Shown: positions 1-10,489 of the stretch, one piece after another
Layout of the letters: each line of letters opens with the position of its first letter
How positions within the stretch are numbered: position 1 is the stretch's first letter
Assembly (NCBI RefSeq): GCF_050948175.1
Contig: NC_135205.1
Location: 3,571,795 to 3,635,794 of the forward strand
Direction of reading: 5' to 3'
DNA from: Xylocopa sonorina
Taxonomy: Eukaryota; Arthropoda; Insecta; Hymenoptera; Apidae
Length of the DNA: 64,000 nucleotides
Program-made: the position numbers and the translations under genes
Notes under the pieces: generated by a model
The model's database searches: none
Told to the model about the DNA's origin: nothing
Seen by the model: only the letters and a program-made list of their open reading frames with translations

Positions 1-605
1 TGGAGCAAAATAGCTGGAGATGAAAACGAAAGGAAAAAGAGAAAAAAAGAAAGAAGGAAAACGACGGGACGCGGTCGCTCGCGGACGTCGGGACGCGAGC
101 GATGCGATTCATCGGGCGAATCGAACTATTAATCGTGATCAGGATATACGTAATAGGATGTAAGGCTTCTACGCGTGACAAGATGAATTTTGTGTCTATT
201 TTTAAACGGAACTTGTTCGAGGTTATCTCTCTAATTTAAGAATCGCGCGCGTGCTACGGGAGAATGCCGGAGGGATAGTGTGTGCGTGTGTGACATGCGA
301 GAAAGGGCTGCGAGTGAATGCTCCACGGACACGTACGTGGGTATCGTTTAGCGGTGGTAGACGTATAAATAGTTTCTAACTTATTTAGTAGCTTTCGATT
401 AGTGGTTACCGGGCGAGAGTCGAGCGCGGCTGAGAACGCTGGTCTTTCATTTGGGAAAAAAGGACACGAAGGGAGAGGAACGTTGTCGATTGTACAGCGA
501 TAGGAGAGGTCGCGACGATTTCGCTCTGCTCAAACTGTACGCCCGATAGAACTCACTCAGATCGCGTTTTAATCCCGCGGACGTTTCATCTTCGAACGAT
601 GTACA

Positions 606-613
606 TGTATATA
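606..613 (+). promoter_or_regulatory. Pumilio-type element TGTATATA
   Basis: TGTATATA matches the Pumilio/PUF recognition octamer TGTANATA. It matters only if this region is a 3' UTR on the + strand. One octamer of this kind is expected by chance in a few kilobases of AT-rich DNA. Confidence 0.2.
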
Positions 614-997
614 TTTTACAACTCGACTCCGGTTTGCTTTTACAAACTTTTCACGTTCCTCTACACTCTGGTGTCTATCGAGCTGTATTCGTTGAGCAGA
701 GTTATTCGCGGCGATCGAAGTTAAACGAGACACACGGTGAGCCGCGTGAGAGTAAAAAAGAGAAACAGTAAAAACCAGCGAGGAGAGCCGAGATCCGAGC
801 GCAGTCGGTACCCACCCCTGAAGTCGTACGCGATCGAACTATCATCAAACCAGAACCACCACTAGGTCTCGGTACTCGTAACTAGGGAGTTGTGTGAGGT
901 ACAAGTCCTGGCCGGCAGGGCGCGCGAGGTCCACCCCCAATCCCCGTACTTAATAACCCTTGAATTGTGCTGCAACAAAAAATGTAAAAAACCAACC

Positions 998-1012
998 AAA
1001 AAAAAAAAAAAA
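998..1012. repeat. Poly(A) run, 15 bases
   Basis: Fifteen consecutive A bases, preceded by ACCAACC. On the minus strand it forms a poly(T) followed by a pyrimidine-rich stretch and CAG at 972-970, resembling a reverse-strand splice acceptor. Confidence 0.9.
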
Positions 1013-1813
1013 TGACAACAAAGATAGTGAAATACTTTCTGCATACACATTGTACGCAGACATGAATATATATTGATAGGAAGGAGAATAAGGAGACGCA
1101 GGAGGAGCCGAACGAGCCCCCCCCAACTGGTGCCCCATCGTACAGAAAGATCGAGCCTCGAGTAATCCTTGACCCTGGAATTAGCATTTCCTACACGCGA
1201 ACCAATACACACGACGACGCACGTTGGTACACGTATCTGACGCACCTACACTCGAGTACACAACCAATCGTTATGGATCGCAGTGATACACGAGATTTTC
1301 TACGCGAAAGGGCACGATCGAGTCGAGTCGACTCGCGAGGGTGGACGTTGCCCAGGTACTTACATACTTACACGGTCCACCTATGCACTCATCACTGACA
1401 GACGCGATTCTCACTACTTACTATCGAAAAGAAACAAGACACGCGATTATCGAACGGGACACGAACGTTGAGACACGTATACACGCGTGTATCGCGTAGA
1501 TATTAAACGCTAACGAATGTTAAAAACCCTCGACGACAGGTAGGATACACTAGAGAAACCGAAAACGCGCTGAAAACGAGGTGAAGGGCACCAGACTGGA
1601 GGAGACGTTCACCAAGGCTCCTGACGTTCGTTCTCGTACGTATCTCAGATTAGAATCTGGAGACATGTTGGAGTACGGGAACGAGGCATTAATTGAGAGT
1701 TAATTTCGATCGAGAATTGAGAGGAAAGCAAGTAATGCAAGGGTGTACGGAGGTTGGAAGGTGGGCTTCGGCACCAGTCGGTCGGAACCCTAGTTACGAG
1801 TGCCGAACCTAGG

Positions 1814-1844
1814 GTCGAGAGACCTTGGACACAGGTCTCTCGAC
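1814..1844 (+). other. Perfect 11-bp inverted repeat (hairpin), 9-base loop
   Basis: GTCGAGAGACC at 1814-1824 and GGTCTCTCGAC at 1834-1844 are exact reverse complements around the loop TTGGACACA. Two G-T wobbles and an A-T pair extend the stem to 14 pairs in RNA. It sits directly before a pyrimidine tract that ends in AG. If transcribed on + it would form a stable stem next to a potential splice acceptor. Confidence 0.75.
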
Positions 1845-1869
1845 TTTTCTTTCTCCCCCTCCCCCCCAG
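1845..1869 (+). other. Candidate 3' splice site: long polypyrimidine tract plus CAG
   Basis: From 1845 to 1867 every base is C or T, ending in seven Cs, followed by AG at 1868-1869. This is a much stronger acceptor than that of the real hth exon at 62805. The following bases, read in three frames, show no familiar protein and meet stops within about 35 codons. It may begin a non-coding terminal exon. No matching donor can be identified within the window. Confidence 0.35.
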
Positions 1870-2374
1870 GAAATGTTAGGGCTCTAGGAAGTGAAAAAGA
1901 GGAAACGACACACGGTGGAGTGTCGATCTCGACGGGACAGCGCGACGGAAGTCGCCACGTTTGGACAGGGCGGGGGTGAAAATGGAGAACGCTCTCGCCA
2001 CGCGACGCGTTGTTCTCCGACGTGTTGTTTTATTTCTTTCTTTTTAATACTGTTCGATCATTACACCAGGATATATGTGTGTACAGCGACGCTCAATTTT
2101 GACATACTCTGAATTATTTGTTTTATATTATATCATATTATATTATAATTCCCGCGCTCGTTTGTTCTTCTTTGTACATCGCGCGAATTTGTACATTCTT
2201 TTTACGTGTATCTTCTTTATCTTTTTTTTTTTTCTTTGTGATTGTTCGTTCATGTTTGTTGCGTCTTCCAGTTGAGGATCGTTCGTGGGTATCGCCGTAA
2301 CGGCGGTACGTTCAATGCGTTTCCTTTCGTACGTTTTTTTTTTAAATTACGCGATCGCGTACGAGCGTTAGAGA

Positions 2375-2391
2375 ATATATATATATATATA
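2375..2391. repeat. (AT)n dinucleotide tract
   Basis: Eight AT units between GAGA and AATTGATCG. A short microsatellite in the transcript-like block. Confidence 0.9.
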
Positions 2392-2952
2392 ATTGATCGT
2401 TGATGGTGCGATATTAAGCGGATCGGAACGCGATATTCTTCCCTCTGTTTTGTACTCGTTTCGCGTTGTTCTCTCGACGGGAGAGCACTACGAGAGCTTT
2501 GTACTTATTAATATTATTGCTATTATCATTATCATTACTCTAAAGCAGAGATTAACAATGAAAGCACGCTCGCTCGACCGTCCGCGCGAGAATTCGCTTC
2601 AATTACGCTTATCGAACGATCGACCGGACGCACGTCACACGCGGAGCGTCTCCTCGAGCGCGTTTCACGAGACGAGCCACGAAGATGAGATGAAACCTAC
2701 GTGAATACATAGTGCCATAGGTGCAGAGCAGGCGCTCGCGCGTGCGCTCAGACTGTGTACTTAATTATCGTTTAGAATCCGTAGATTCGATGGTGAGAAG
2801 GATGCGTGTCGATCGACGACGCTCGCTCGAGAGTCGATGCTGTTCGCTGTTGCCAGAGACATGTAACGAGACGAAACTGATCGTGTTTTTATCTCTCTTT
2901 TTTGTTTCACGCGACTCTTCCATCTTCTACTCAATCTGTCTGCTTCTTTGAT

Positions 2953-2971
2953 AAAAAAAAAAAAAAAAAAA
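2953..2971. repeat. Poly(A) run, 19 bases
   Basis: Nineteen consecutive A bases after CTTTGAT. No target-site duplication or retroelement body is visible before it, so it is not taken as a retrotransposed tail. Confidence 0.9.
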
Positions 2972-3142
2972 TCGTGAATTATGCTTGTCACTTTTTGCTG
3001 GGTTCAAACGTTGACTCGGTCCGAAAGGACGTTCGTTTTTATCAATACGAGTATTTAGTAGTAAATTATTTTATTATTTTCCACTTCGCGACTGTAATCC
3101 CAGCAATTATCGCGTCAAAGAAGAAAATTGCAGGTGTAAAAG

Positions 3143-3148
3143 AATAAA
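3143..3148 (+). terminator. Possible polyadenylation signal AATAAA (proximal)
   Basis: AATAAA occurs in AAAAGAATAAACG and is followed about 35-50 bases later by the T-rich CATATCTTTCTTTTATT. It would be a proximal alternative to the signal at 4362 if the region is a + strand transcript tail. Confidence 0.25.
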
Positions 3149-3905
3149 CGTTGGATCAGATTATAAGCAAGGGACATATCTTTCTTTTATTCTCGGTTGA
3201 AGATGAGGGGAAGTAATGTATTCGTAGTAATGAGTCACGTAGCCATTCTATTCCAGTTTCAGTGCTTGGGCATCTGTCTCGCATTCTGTTCTTCGTTTCC
3301 AAGTTTCGAAAATACGTGGCGATTCTACCGTGGTCGCTTTCGTGGTTCGAAAATGCTTCTCGCGGCCTCTGACGTTAACTTCTCGCGTCGACCAGACAGA
3401 ATTTTCCTCGCGTCTCTCGCAACGGCAGCGCACCGCCGCATCGTATCTCGCGCGAGCATCCTCGAATCGTTCCATTTCGCAGCAAAAGAGAGATGCTCGG
3501 TCGATGTAGCTTGCGTCTCACGTGCTCTGTACATTTATTAGTCTCCGCTGGGCCTCGAGCCGCGAGGGGGTGGAAATCGACGCCCCTCGAGTCGCCCAGT
3601 TCGTGACCGACCGATCGTTTCTTCGAGGATGTCGCGTTTCGCTGATCATTTTTCTTTCTTCCGTCGATTTCTTAGCGTTGTACGTGCTCTTTTCTTTTAT
3701 ACTTCCGTTCCGTTTCGTACTGTTTCGTGCGATTGTTGGCTGTTTGTCGGGACGAGACGAGACGTACCGTTTTTTTTTTTGCGCGCGTACAAGTCGGATG
3801 AATCTACGAATCACGCGAACACACAACACGAAGACTCGACGATTAGAGGGTCAGAGGTACACATGGATACGTGCGTGCGTAGACGGAAAACGGTGCAGCG
3901 CGTAG

Positions 3906-3963
3906 AACACAGACACACACAGACACACGCAGACACTGAAACACTTGGGCACACGTACACACG
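3906..3963. repeat. CA/GACA-rich imperfect microsatellite
   Basis: Repeated ACACAGACAC and CACGCAGACAC units interrupted by single changes. A degenerate (CA)n tract. Confidence 0.7.
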
Positions 3964-4361
3964 TATATTCAGCGACAGAGAAGGAGAGGAGACACGCGCG
4001 CGCTGTTTCAATTAACCGAGGTGCATAATTATAGACGCGCGCCGGGAGAGACGCGAGCACTCTCGTACACGTCGACGGACATTGTGCATGTATGTGTGTT
4101 TACGATTACAACTTTTACCTATAAAGAAGATTAAAATGAAAAAAAAAAAAGCAAGCAAGCAACCGTAGGCTTAAGAAACGATTTGAATGAGAAAGATGGA
4201 GGGAAAGAAAAATAACGAGGGGAATGAATACGGCAAATGATGATGTGACAGAGCACACTCAACCCGAACAATTGTATACGACTAGCATTACATAGCGATA
4301 ATATATTACCGATAATGATACTTGTTTAAACTATTGTCTCAATCAACGTATTTTCATTATA

Positions 4362-4367
4362 AATAAA
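4362..4367 (+). terminator. Possible polyadenylation signal AATAAA (distal)
   Basis: AATAAA at the end of CATTATAAATAAATG is followed immediately by the GT-rich TGTTAGCCTTGTTGAGTT, the usual downstream element pattern for metazoan cleavage. The DNA changes towards the CpG-rich intron style soon afterwards. This is the best candidate for the right edge of the 1-4.4 kb transcript-like block. Confidence 0.35.
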
Positions 4368-4607
4368 TGTTAGCCTTGTTGAGTTAAAAGAAAAAAGAAT
4401 GAATGAATTAAGAGAGAGATGAACAGTATATATTCAATGCCTGGTAATTTCCATCAAGAAAACACCGATACCGACGAGATCTCCGCTCGAGATAGAGCCC
4501 CGTGCCTCCTATCCCTGTGCATGCATCAGAACATCTTCGTGTCCTTTTTAATTAAAGCGTCAACAGTGAAAAAGGCCCAGCGTCATCGTTGCCCGCCGGA
4601 TAGCGCC

Positions 4608-4666
4608 TCGTCTTCTTCGTCGTCGTCATCGTCTTCTTCGTCGTCTTCGTCGTCCTCGTCGTCGTC
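4608..4666. repeat. (TCG/TCT)n trinucleotide microsatellite
   Basis: About nineteen triplets of TCG, TCT and TCA. It reads as poly-Ser in one + frame and creates artificial Ser- or Lys/Thr-rich open frames on the two strands. No flanking protein similarity supports coding. Confidence 0.9.
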
Positions 4667-4699
4667 ACGATGGACGTTCTCCGTGGTTGTGTAATTGCG

Positions 4700-6640
4700 A
4701 TCGGTTTAATTAAATTCTCTCGACTCGCAGCGACATCCAATCGGGCTCAGCCGTCGCGGCAGGGGTACGACGCGTCCGTCTTTCGACGCGTGACGACCGT
4801 GAAGCGGGAACACGCGGCGACCCGCGAGGATTGGACGATTCCTCTGGCGATAAACGCGACCATCAGAGGTCGCGGGAATTAATTAAGACAGGAGCGCAAG
4901 GAATCGCGATCGAGGCGATAAATGTTTCACGGAGGTGTCCTTTTTTTGGGCCAAGGACGATGGGGAAGGCGCTACCACCGAGAAGCGGAAGGATATCGAT
5001 TCTTTGAACGAATGCCCACGGAAGTACAAATGGCGGAGTATTTGATGCGAGAGAAATGAAGACGCAGGTTAAAGTTTGCAAGAAGAGTACTTGTCGAAGT
5101 TCTCAACCCCTTGCGTGACTCAGTCAGTAACCGTCGCGCTCGTCACTGAACATTACTTCTTCTTATATTAATATTTCTTTAATCGTAAACCGTAAGAATT
5201 GTATCGACGATAGGAAACGGTTAAAATCAGATTGCTGTACAGTAAGCGGTACAGTTAGAAAGTAGGGGACACCTGCAGGATTAGCCTTCTGGGTATAAAT
5301 GCGGATTTCGACTCTTTAAATAGCCAATACGAACGAGGAACGACAACACCGGACGCGACGAGGGAATATTAGGCGAAGCTCGGCCATAAATCTCGGTTAA
5401 CCCTCGGCTAATAAATATTTAACCCTTTAAATTTGCAACAACCCTCGGCGCGTGTACCGATTTGCATAAGACTTCTATTTCATTTACACATCGCATAATT
5501 GAATATTTAAATTCAATTGCCAGCCGTTACGCGCTCGCTGTTCCGAGCCGCAAAACTGCAGTAAAACTTGTAACGGGGCCACTTTCCATCCCCGAAAGCC
5601 CTCTGCTGCCCCCTCCACCAGCCAGGTTCTCCTCCGGTTCGAGACCTGGCCGTCTACGTGGCCTCGAGGAGCGGAGTCACCGCCAACCCTTGGCGCTTCG
5701 CGCCGCGATCAACCCTTGGAAACTGCTTCGAGAATATTTCGCCGCCCTCGAGGGACCGTCGAGGGACGGACAGATTCTTAGCTCGACGAACGAGCGTCGC
5801 GCGAGAATGCCCCTCTGCTTCCTTCGATCGCCCCTTTATACCCCCGTTTTCCACTAAAGATTAATTCTCCGCGGTAAGAAAATGATTTTTAACATCCTTT
5901 CGCGACGTCGACTTTGTGGAGGTATGATACATGGTACCAGTGGTGGTGATTTATATTTCTACGCTTAATTATGCATTGTATTTTACTACGTTACAGTTTT
6001 AACTCTGCGTATCTAGAGTACGTCGATGTGTAAACATTTTTTTCAGCAATTTGTCAGAGAGTAGGGAATTGAGGAAAAGGAGAGGAACATTTGTTTGGAT
6101 GTGGTCGAGGAGCGATGGCGACCGCGCGAGCCATCGCGAATCTCCTCCTTCCGCTAGCCAAATTGAAACCAAACTCCAACTCCGGCTGGTTCCTCTAATT
6201 TTTGTGTTTTTTTTCGTCGCTCTCGGTGCCCATCCTGTCGCAAAATATTTTTAGAAGCGTTTCATCGGGTGACGAACGTGCATACGCGCCACGTGTCGAG
6301 GACCACGCTCGTGCGCCCGTGGTGAACGTCCTCGCGCAGCCTCCTCCCCTTCGCGTTCTTCGTCTCCTTCCTCCTCTTCTGGCCGTGGTTCGCGACGTCG
6401 AATCTCCTCGAGACATTCTCAGGACGACGTCTTGGTGTCGTGGCGCGTATATGGCCGTTAGCACTTTCACGAAAGGGATTACCATTGTCACGTTATTCAT
6501 GCTAACGATGATCGGCTGAGATCGGTCGCGATGATAATCGCCGTGTCACTAAAATCGAGGAGGCGGTCATTGTGAGCGACATACTGACAGCATAATAAAT
6601 TATCCTCTCCCTGGCCCTTCTCGCCACCTCTCCACGCTTG
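4700..6640. other. Intron-like stretch, nothing recognised
   Basis: Mixed CpG-rich and AT-rich patches. The stretch 5140-5480 is AT-rich with ATTAATATTTC and TTTAAAT-type motifs; 5560-5860 is GC-rich and open in several frames on both strands. TGATTTAT at 5947 is the only site-like motif noted. No exon, repeat unit or RNA gene was seen. Confidence 0.5.
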
Positions 6641-6646
6641 TCCACG

Positions 6647-6668
6647 CTCTCTCTCTCTCTCTCTCTCT
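6647..6668. repeat. (CT)11 microsatellite
   Basis: Uninterrupted CT dinucleotides. On the minus strand this is (GA)n, the GAGA-factor type of sequence. Confidence 0.95.
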
Positions 6669-8590
6669 GTCGCTATCTTCGCGTTCTCCAAGCTTTTCCT
6701 CGCGCGGCTCCTCAGCTTCCCCTATTTTTGCCAGCGAGACGATACGCGTACCGTGTTGCGTCGTAACGCGATACAAGACGCTCCGGCACACCCGTTCGTC
6801 GGTGATAATCGCGGGGACAGCCTGCGATTATATCGCGAGAACAGTGCCGTTCTTTGGCCCGCTGTTTATCGAGACTCGTTTAGCCGGTCGTGGTGGCTCG
6901 AATTGCGAGCGCGGAGAAATTAGCAGCACCGCTCGTACCCAGCATCTGGGCGACGGTTGCGACTTAAGTGGCCACGCTGTATTATTTTACCCGCGGTGCA
7001 CCTCATACAGGCTCGTTCCGTTTTTACGACAAACTTGCAAATCTCTTCTGCCCCTTCTGTCAGACCGTCCGTCGAGGGTGCCATTTTCGCGGCATCGAGA
7101 GTGGAAAGGGGATGAATCTGATATGTGTAATACGCGTCCCCCCTCGCATATTAATTAAGTCGCAACGTCCTCCCGTGTGCCAAGGCTCCACCATCCGGCC
7201 CATTTCTCACCCGTGATAGGCACCAGCGCGCGTACACACCTAACTTGGCACCCACCACTTAAGCAATTTTTCATAGCAATATATCTCCACCGGCTCCGGC
7301 AATTATTCAAAATATCCTCTAAGCAGCCAGCACCTGACGCGGCTGCAAGGCGCCCGTCCATTGGGAATCCTCTTTACCGAATCTTGTTCTCGAGGCGATG
7401 TCCGTGAATGCGAGGTGTGCAGAAAAAAAGAGAGAGAGAGAAGAACGAAGCTGTCCGTGTCTAAGCCTCAATTATCCTCTCGTTACCCAACCGCGATGGC
7501 CGCAAAGTGAAATTGCACGGGGACGGGTGCAAAACCGCGGGACGCGAGGCGAGCAGAGCGACGCGTTCCCACACCCGCGCGATCGAGAAGTCCTCGAAGG
7601 TGCGTGGCCAATGTACGCGACGAATGTAACGAGTCGATCGAGTCAATCGCAGCACGTGGTCGTATAAATTTGGTTTCGAGCCCATTCGTCTGTTCTCCAA
7701 ACCTGGTGAACGCCACTGACGTCCTCTTCGACGTCGACGCGCGTGGCGCGACCAGCCCGGTGGATGTCACGCGATACGTCGCGTGTAAATCCTCGCGGCT
7801 CGTGGAAAATTACCGATCGCGGGAGGAGCCGCGCGAGTATCAGAGCTCGCGCGTGCACGTGTCTCCCGGAAGAGATAAATCCGCGATAGTTCGCTCGAGA
7901 CGCTAGATAATGATTTAAGTCCTTCGTTAGACGCTTGGATCTATCGTGGGACGAGGGGAAGTAGTCGATAAAACGTTGTTAGAAACAGCTCGACGAGTGG
8001 ATGTTCCGTTTGAAGCGTATTCTGCGTTAGCTTCAGATCGATTTCCGGTGGCTCCTGAAATCGTCCCAATTTTCAAAGACGCACAACGCTGGTACAATAA
8101 ATTGTCTCGGATCGACGCCTCGATAGACGGTTCCCAAGGTTACGGGAATATCAACTCGGATTACGCGAACGTTACGTGTCTAATTGATCCTGTAGAGCGG
8201 ATCGAGTACCATGCGCTAAGGGGACAGGTTGCCAATTGATGATGTAACGCGCTCCATACAATATTCAACGACCGCGAGATCGTTTGAATAAATAGCTCCA
8301 CGATCGACGAAACGTATCCTCTCGCGATACGCGTTCGTTAACTATCCGCGTGCCCATTGCTAGGACCCAGCAACATTCACTGAACCACTTCCTTGGAAAA
8401 CGGATACCATCCAGGTAACAGAAACGGAACTCTAGCCAGCCGATAATAACATCGTCGAGGAACCAGCTACGTCAGCTGGGGGGATGTATATTTTCATAAT
8501 GTAATATCGTTGCGCCATTTAGGGGTGGACTTTCTTTTCTGGGAGCGAGGGTGGCCGTGGAGCGGATGCCAGGCACAGCGGGCGTCAACG
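6669..8590. other. Intron-like stretch with one protein-like open frame of doubtful meaning
   Basis: CpG-rich DNA without recognised exons. The frame at 7946-8239 (+, 97 codons) is less Arg-rich than its surroundings and has a balanced residue mix (EVVDKTLLETARRVDV near its start), but it has no motif I know. Nothing else stands out. Confidence 0.4.
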
Positions 8591-8597
8591 CGCGCGC

Positions 8598-8637
8598 GGG
8601 GGGTGCACTCTGTGGGGTGGGACGGAGAGAACGGGGG
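8598..8637 (+). other. G-quadruplex-type run (long loops)
   Basis: Four G tracts: six Gs at 8598-8603, four at 8614-8617, three at 8619-8621 and five at 8633-8637, with loops of 10, 1 and 11 bases. Two loops are longer than the usual seven-base limit, so stability is uncertain. Confidence 0.5.
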
Positions 8638-9636
8638 TGGCAAAGTGCGCGGAGGGTGTTTTGCTGGTAATTGGTGCCAATTTAATCCTGCCCTTCGCTC
8701 GACGTAGCCTGTATTAACGGAAAGGGAGGGACGGGAGCCGTCGACGGCGAGGGTGGCCGATTCCGTGGAGTTCCGCGCGCACCCTTCCCACGCGGTGGCG
8801 GTTCGAGGCCACCCCATGGCTCGCCACGCTGAAAACACGCACGCACACGCGCGTAGCCTGGCCACGTGCTCCCGTGGCACGGCTAGGGATGAGCGTCGGG
8901 GCCGCGTACAAACAAGTGCGCGCGAGTGTGCGTGTTCGCGTGCTGGTGAGAGCCGGCTACGAAAATATAATTAACGGTAATCGCTCGCGTATATGGCTCG
9001 GATTAACTCCGGAGGGGAAGGAACCAGGGGCTGGTCCCGCGTCAAGTTCTTCGTGGGGTTAGCCGATCGAATGAGTTTTCCTACGGGATTACGGCTGGCC
9101 AGGCTTTGTTCGCTGTGGCCGCGGAGCCGCTTCCGGAAAATTGCTCGCCTCCGCCTGAGGATCTGTCCCTCGTCCCCTGGACGTGGACGGAGACGATTAT
9201 TGGTCGTAGCGTGCTTAAGTCCGCTGTTGGACGGGAACTTTTTCGGTGACCGTGTTTCACGGAGTTTCGCGAGGGAATCGGAGTTTACCTTTACATCGCG
9301 CGAACTTTGTTTCACGTAATAAGTCGACGCGAATTGGTCCTCCGTTTGGATCGTCCTCGACCCCTTCTCTTACTCAACGTGGATACGAAATTTGTGTTTG
9401 CTCTAAAGCGTAAAATTTCATTGGAAGACTCCACGCTCTCATCGACCACGCGCGATAAATTTCAAGTCCAGCAAGCGCCTCGAATCCTCAAGGTCACCGT
9501 GGACCTTGAATTCGACTGGTCCCGTCCATTGTTCCCATCCGAGTCGCCTTCTAACCGCGGATCTCTGACAGGGACGGTCGTACAAAGTTGCCCGCGGAGT
9601 CGCATTCGAAGGGACGAGCCCCTTCGTTCGATCCAA

Positions 9637-9656
9637 AGAAAGAGAGAGAGAGAGAA
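9637..9656. repeat. (AG)n microsatellite
   Basis: AAAGAAAGAGAGAGAGAGAG-type tract. A short purine microsatellite on the + strand. Confidence 0.85.
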
Positions 9657-9819
9657 AAGAAGGTGGATGAGAAAGAGGTGAAACCAAAAGATTCGAAGCG
9701 GGAATAGCGGCATAAGCGGGTCGCGATGGCGACGAGCAAGGGAGAGGTCCTCGCATCGTCGATTCCAGGGGCAAACGAGACAGCGAGGAGGCTGTCCAGA
9801 AGAGAAGAAGCACCGGCTT

Positions 9820-9845
9820 GGGGAGGGGGCGAGGGCAAAGGAGGG
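9820..9845 (+). other. Canonical G-quadruplex motif
   Basis: G tracts at 9820-9823, 9825-9829, 9833-9835 and 9843-9845 with loops of 1, 3 and 7 bases satisfy the usual G3+N1-7 rule. It lies in a purine-rich block (about 9770-9990) flanked by AG and CT microsatellites. On the sense strand of hth it could also form in the pre-mRNA. Confidence 0.7.
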
Positions 9846-10014
9846 TGGAGGATGGAGAGGGAGGAGATGCCAGAAGATCTTGTATGCAAATTCCCTCGGT
9901 GCATCTCCGTGGGATCCTGGCGGGATCCGTGGAGGATTAACGGGCCGGCTCGCATGAAAGGAAGAAGACGAAGAAGGGAAGGAAAGCGGTAGAGAGGATC
10001 AGTGTTGTCTCTTA

Positions 10015-10036
10015 CTCTCTCTCTCTCTCTTTCTCT
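10015..10036. repeat. (CT)n microsatellite
   Basis: CTCTCT run with one TT interruption near its end. It mirrors the AG tract about 370 bases upstream, so the two could pair in a transcript. Confidence 0.9.
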
Positions 10037-10449
10037 TAACCGCCGTCTCATCCTCTGACCCTCTCCTTTACGTATCTCTGCTTGGTCCAACTCCGATGTA
10101 CCTTCTTTCCTCTCTCTTTCCACCTCGAAAGGGGATCTTTGGCGCTGCCGCTTCAGCTCTGGCCAGCTCTCGTCCTTCGATCCCGCTCGGTTCGGCCGCT
10201 GGGACCGCCAAATAAGAGAAGCGTTTGCTCGCGCGCCGTCCGGCTAGAGTGGGCCGCGAAAAAGAGAAGAAATCGCGACGTCCCGCCGCTTCCAGCGGAA
10301 CGGGGCCCAATGGACATGCATTCCGTCGTCGGTGCCTCGATCCTGCTGTCCCTCGATCGCCTTCCGATCGGCTTCGCGCGGAAACCAGAAAGCAGAAACC
10401 GAGAGGTTATACCAAAGGGGACAGGGAGGAGATTCTTCCTCGCGATCCC

Positions 10450-10487
10450 TTCTTCTTCTTCTTCTTCGTCGTCGTCGTCGTCGTCTC
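10450..10487. repeat. (TTC)n(GTC)n trinucleotide microsatellite
   Basis: Six or so TTC units followed by six GTC/TCG units. It encodes poly-Ser, poly-Phe or poly-Val depending on the frame. No coding support. Confidence 0.9.
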
Positions 10488-10489
10488 TA

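Larger units (their letters stand above)
1..4400 (+). other. Possible transcript tail (3' UTR-like region), no recognisable coding sequence
   Basis: This block differs from the rest of the window: it has more A and T runs (998-1012, 2953-2971, 3770-3780, 4139-4150), an (AT)n tract at 2375-2391, a Pumilio-type TGTATATA at 606-613, a CA-rich tract at 3906-3963 and AATAAA signals at 3143 and 4362. No frame shows a known protein family. Because hth runs left to right and Drosophila hth is known to make HM-only proteins through alternative 3' ends, this could be the terminal exon of such an isoform. It could equally be the tail of an unrelated upstream gene or plain intron. The strand is assumed from hth. 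Confidence 0.3.

Noticed and set aside
364..371. TATAAATA as a promoter TATA box
   Set aside because: No convincing initiator about 30 bases downstream and no open frame after it; such words are common in AT-rich DNA.
970..1013. Minus-strand splice acceptor (poly-T tract, then TTTTTTGTTGCAG read on minus)
   Set aside because: The signal is good, but no minus-strand exon with family similarity follows and the poly-T is a simple run.
950..1245. Minus-strand open frames (127 and 101 codons) crossing the same block
   Set aside because: Overlapping frames in different phases with a homopolymer Phe run and no recognisable domain.
4419..4694. Poly-Ser open frame over the TCG microsatellite
   Set aside because: The frame is explained by the trinucleotide repeat; the flanks have no protein similarity.
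9551..10123. 190-codon minus-strand frame
   Set aside because: It is created by the microsatellites at 9637 and 10015 and reads as Arg/Glu and Ser/Leu runs.
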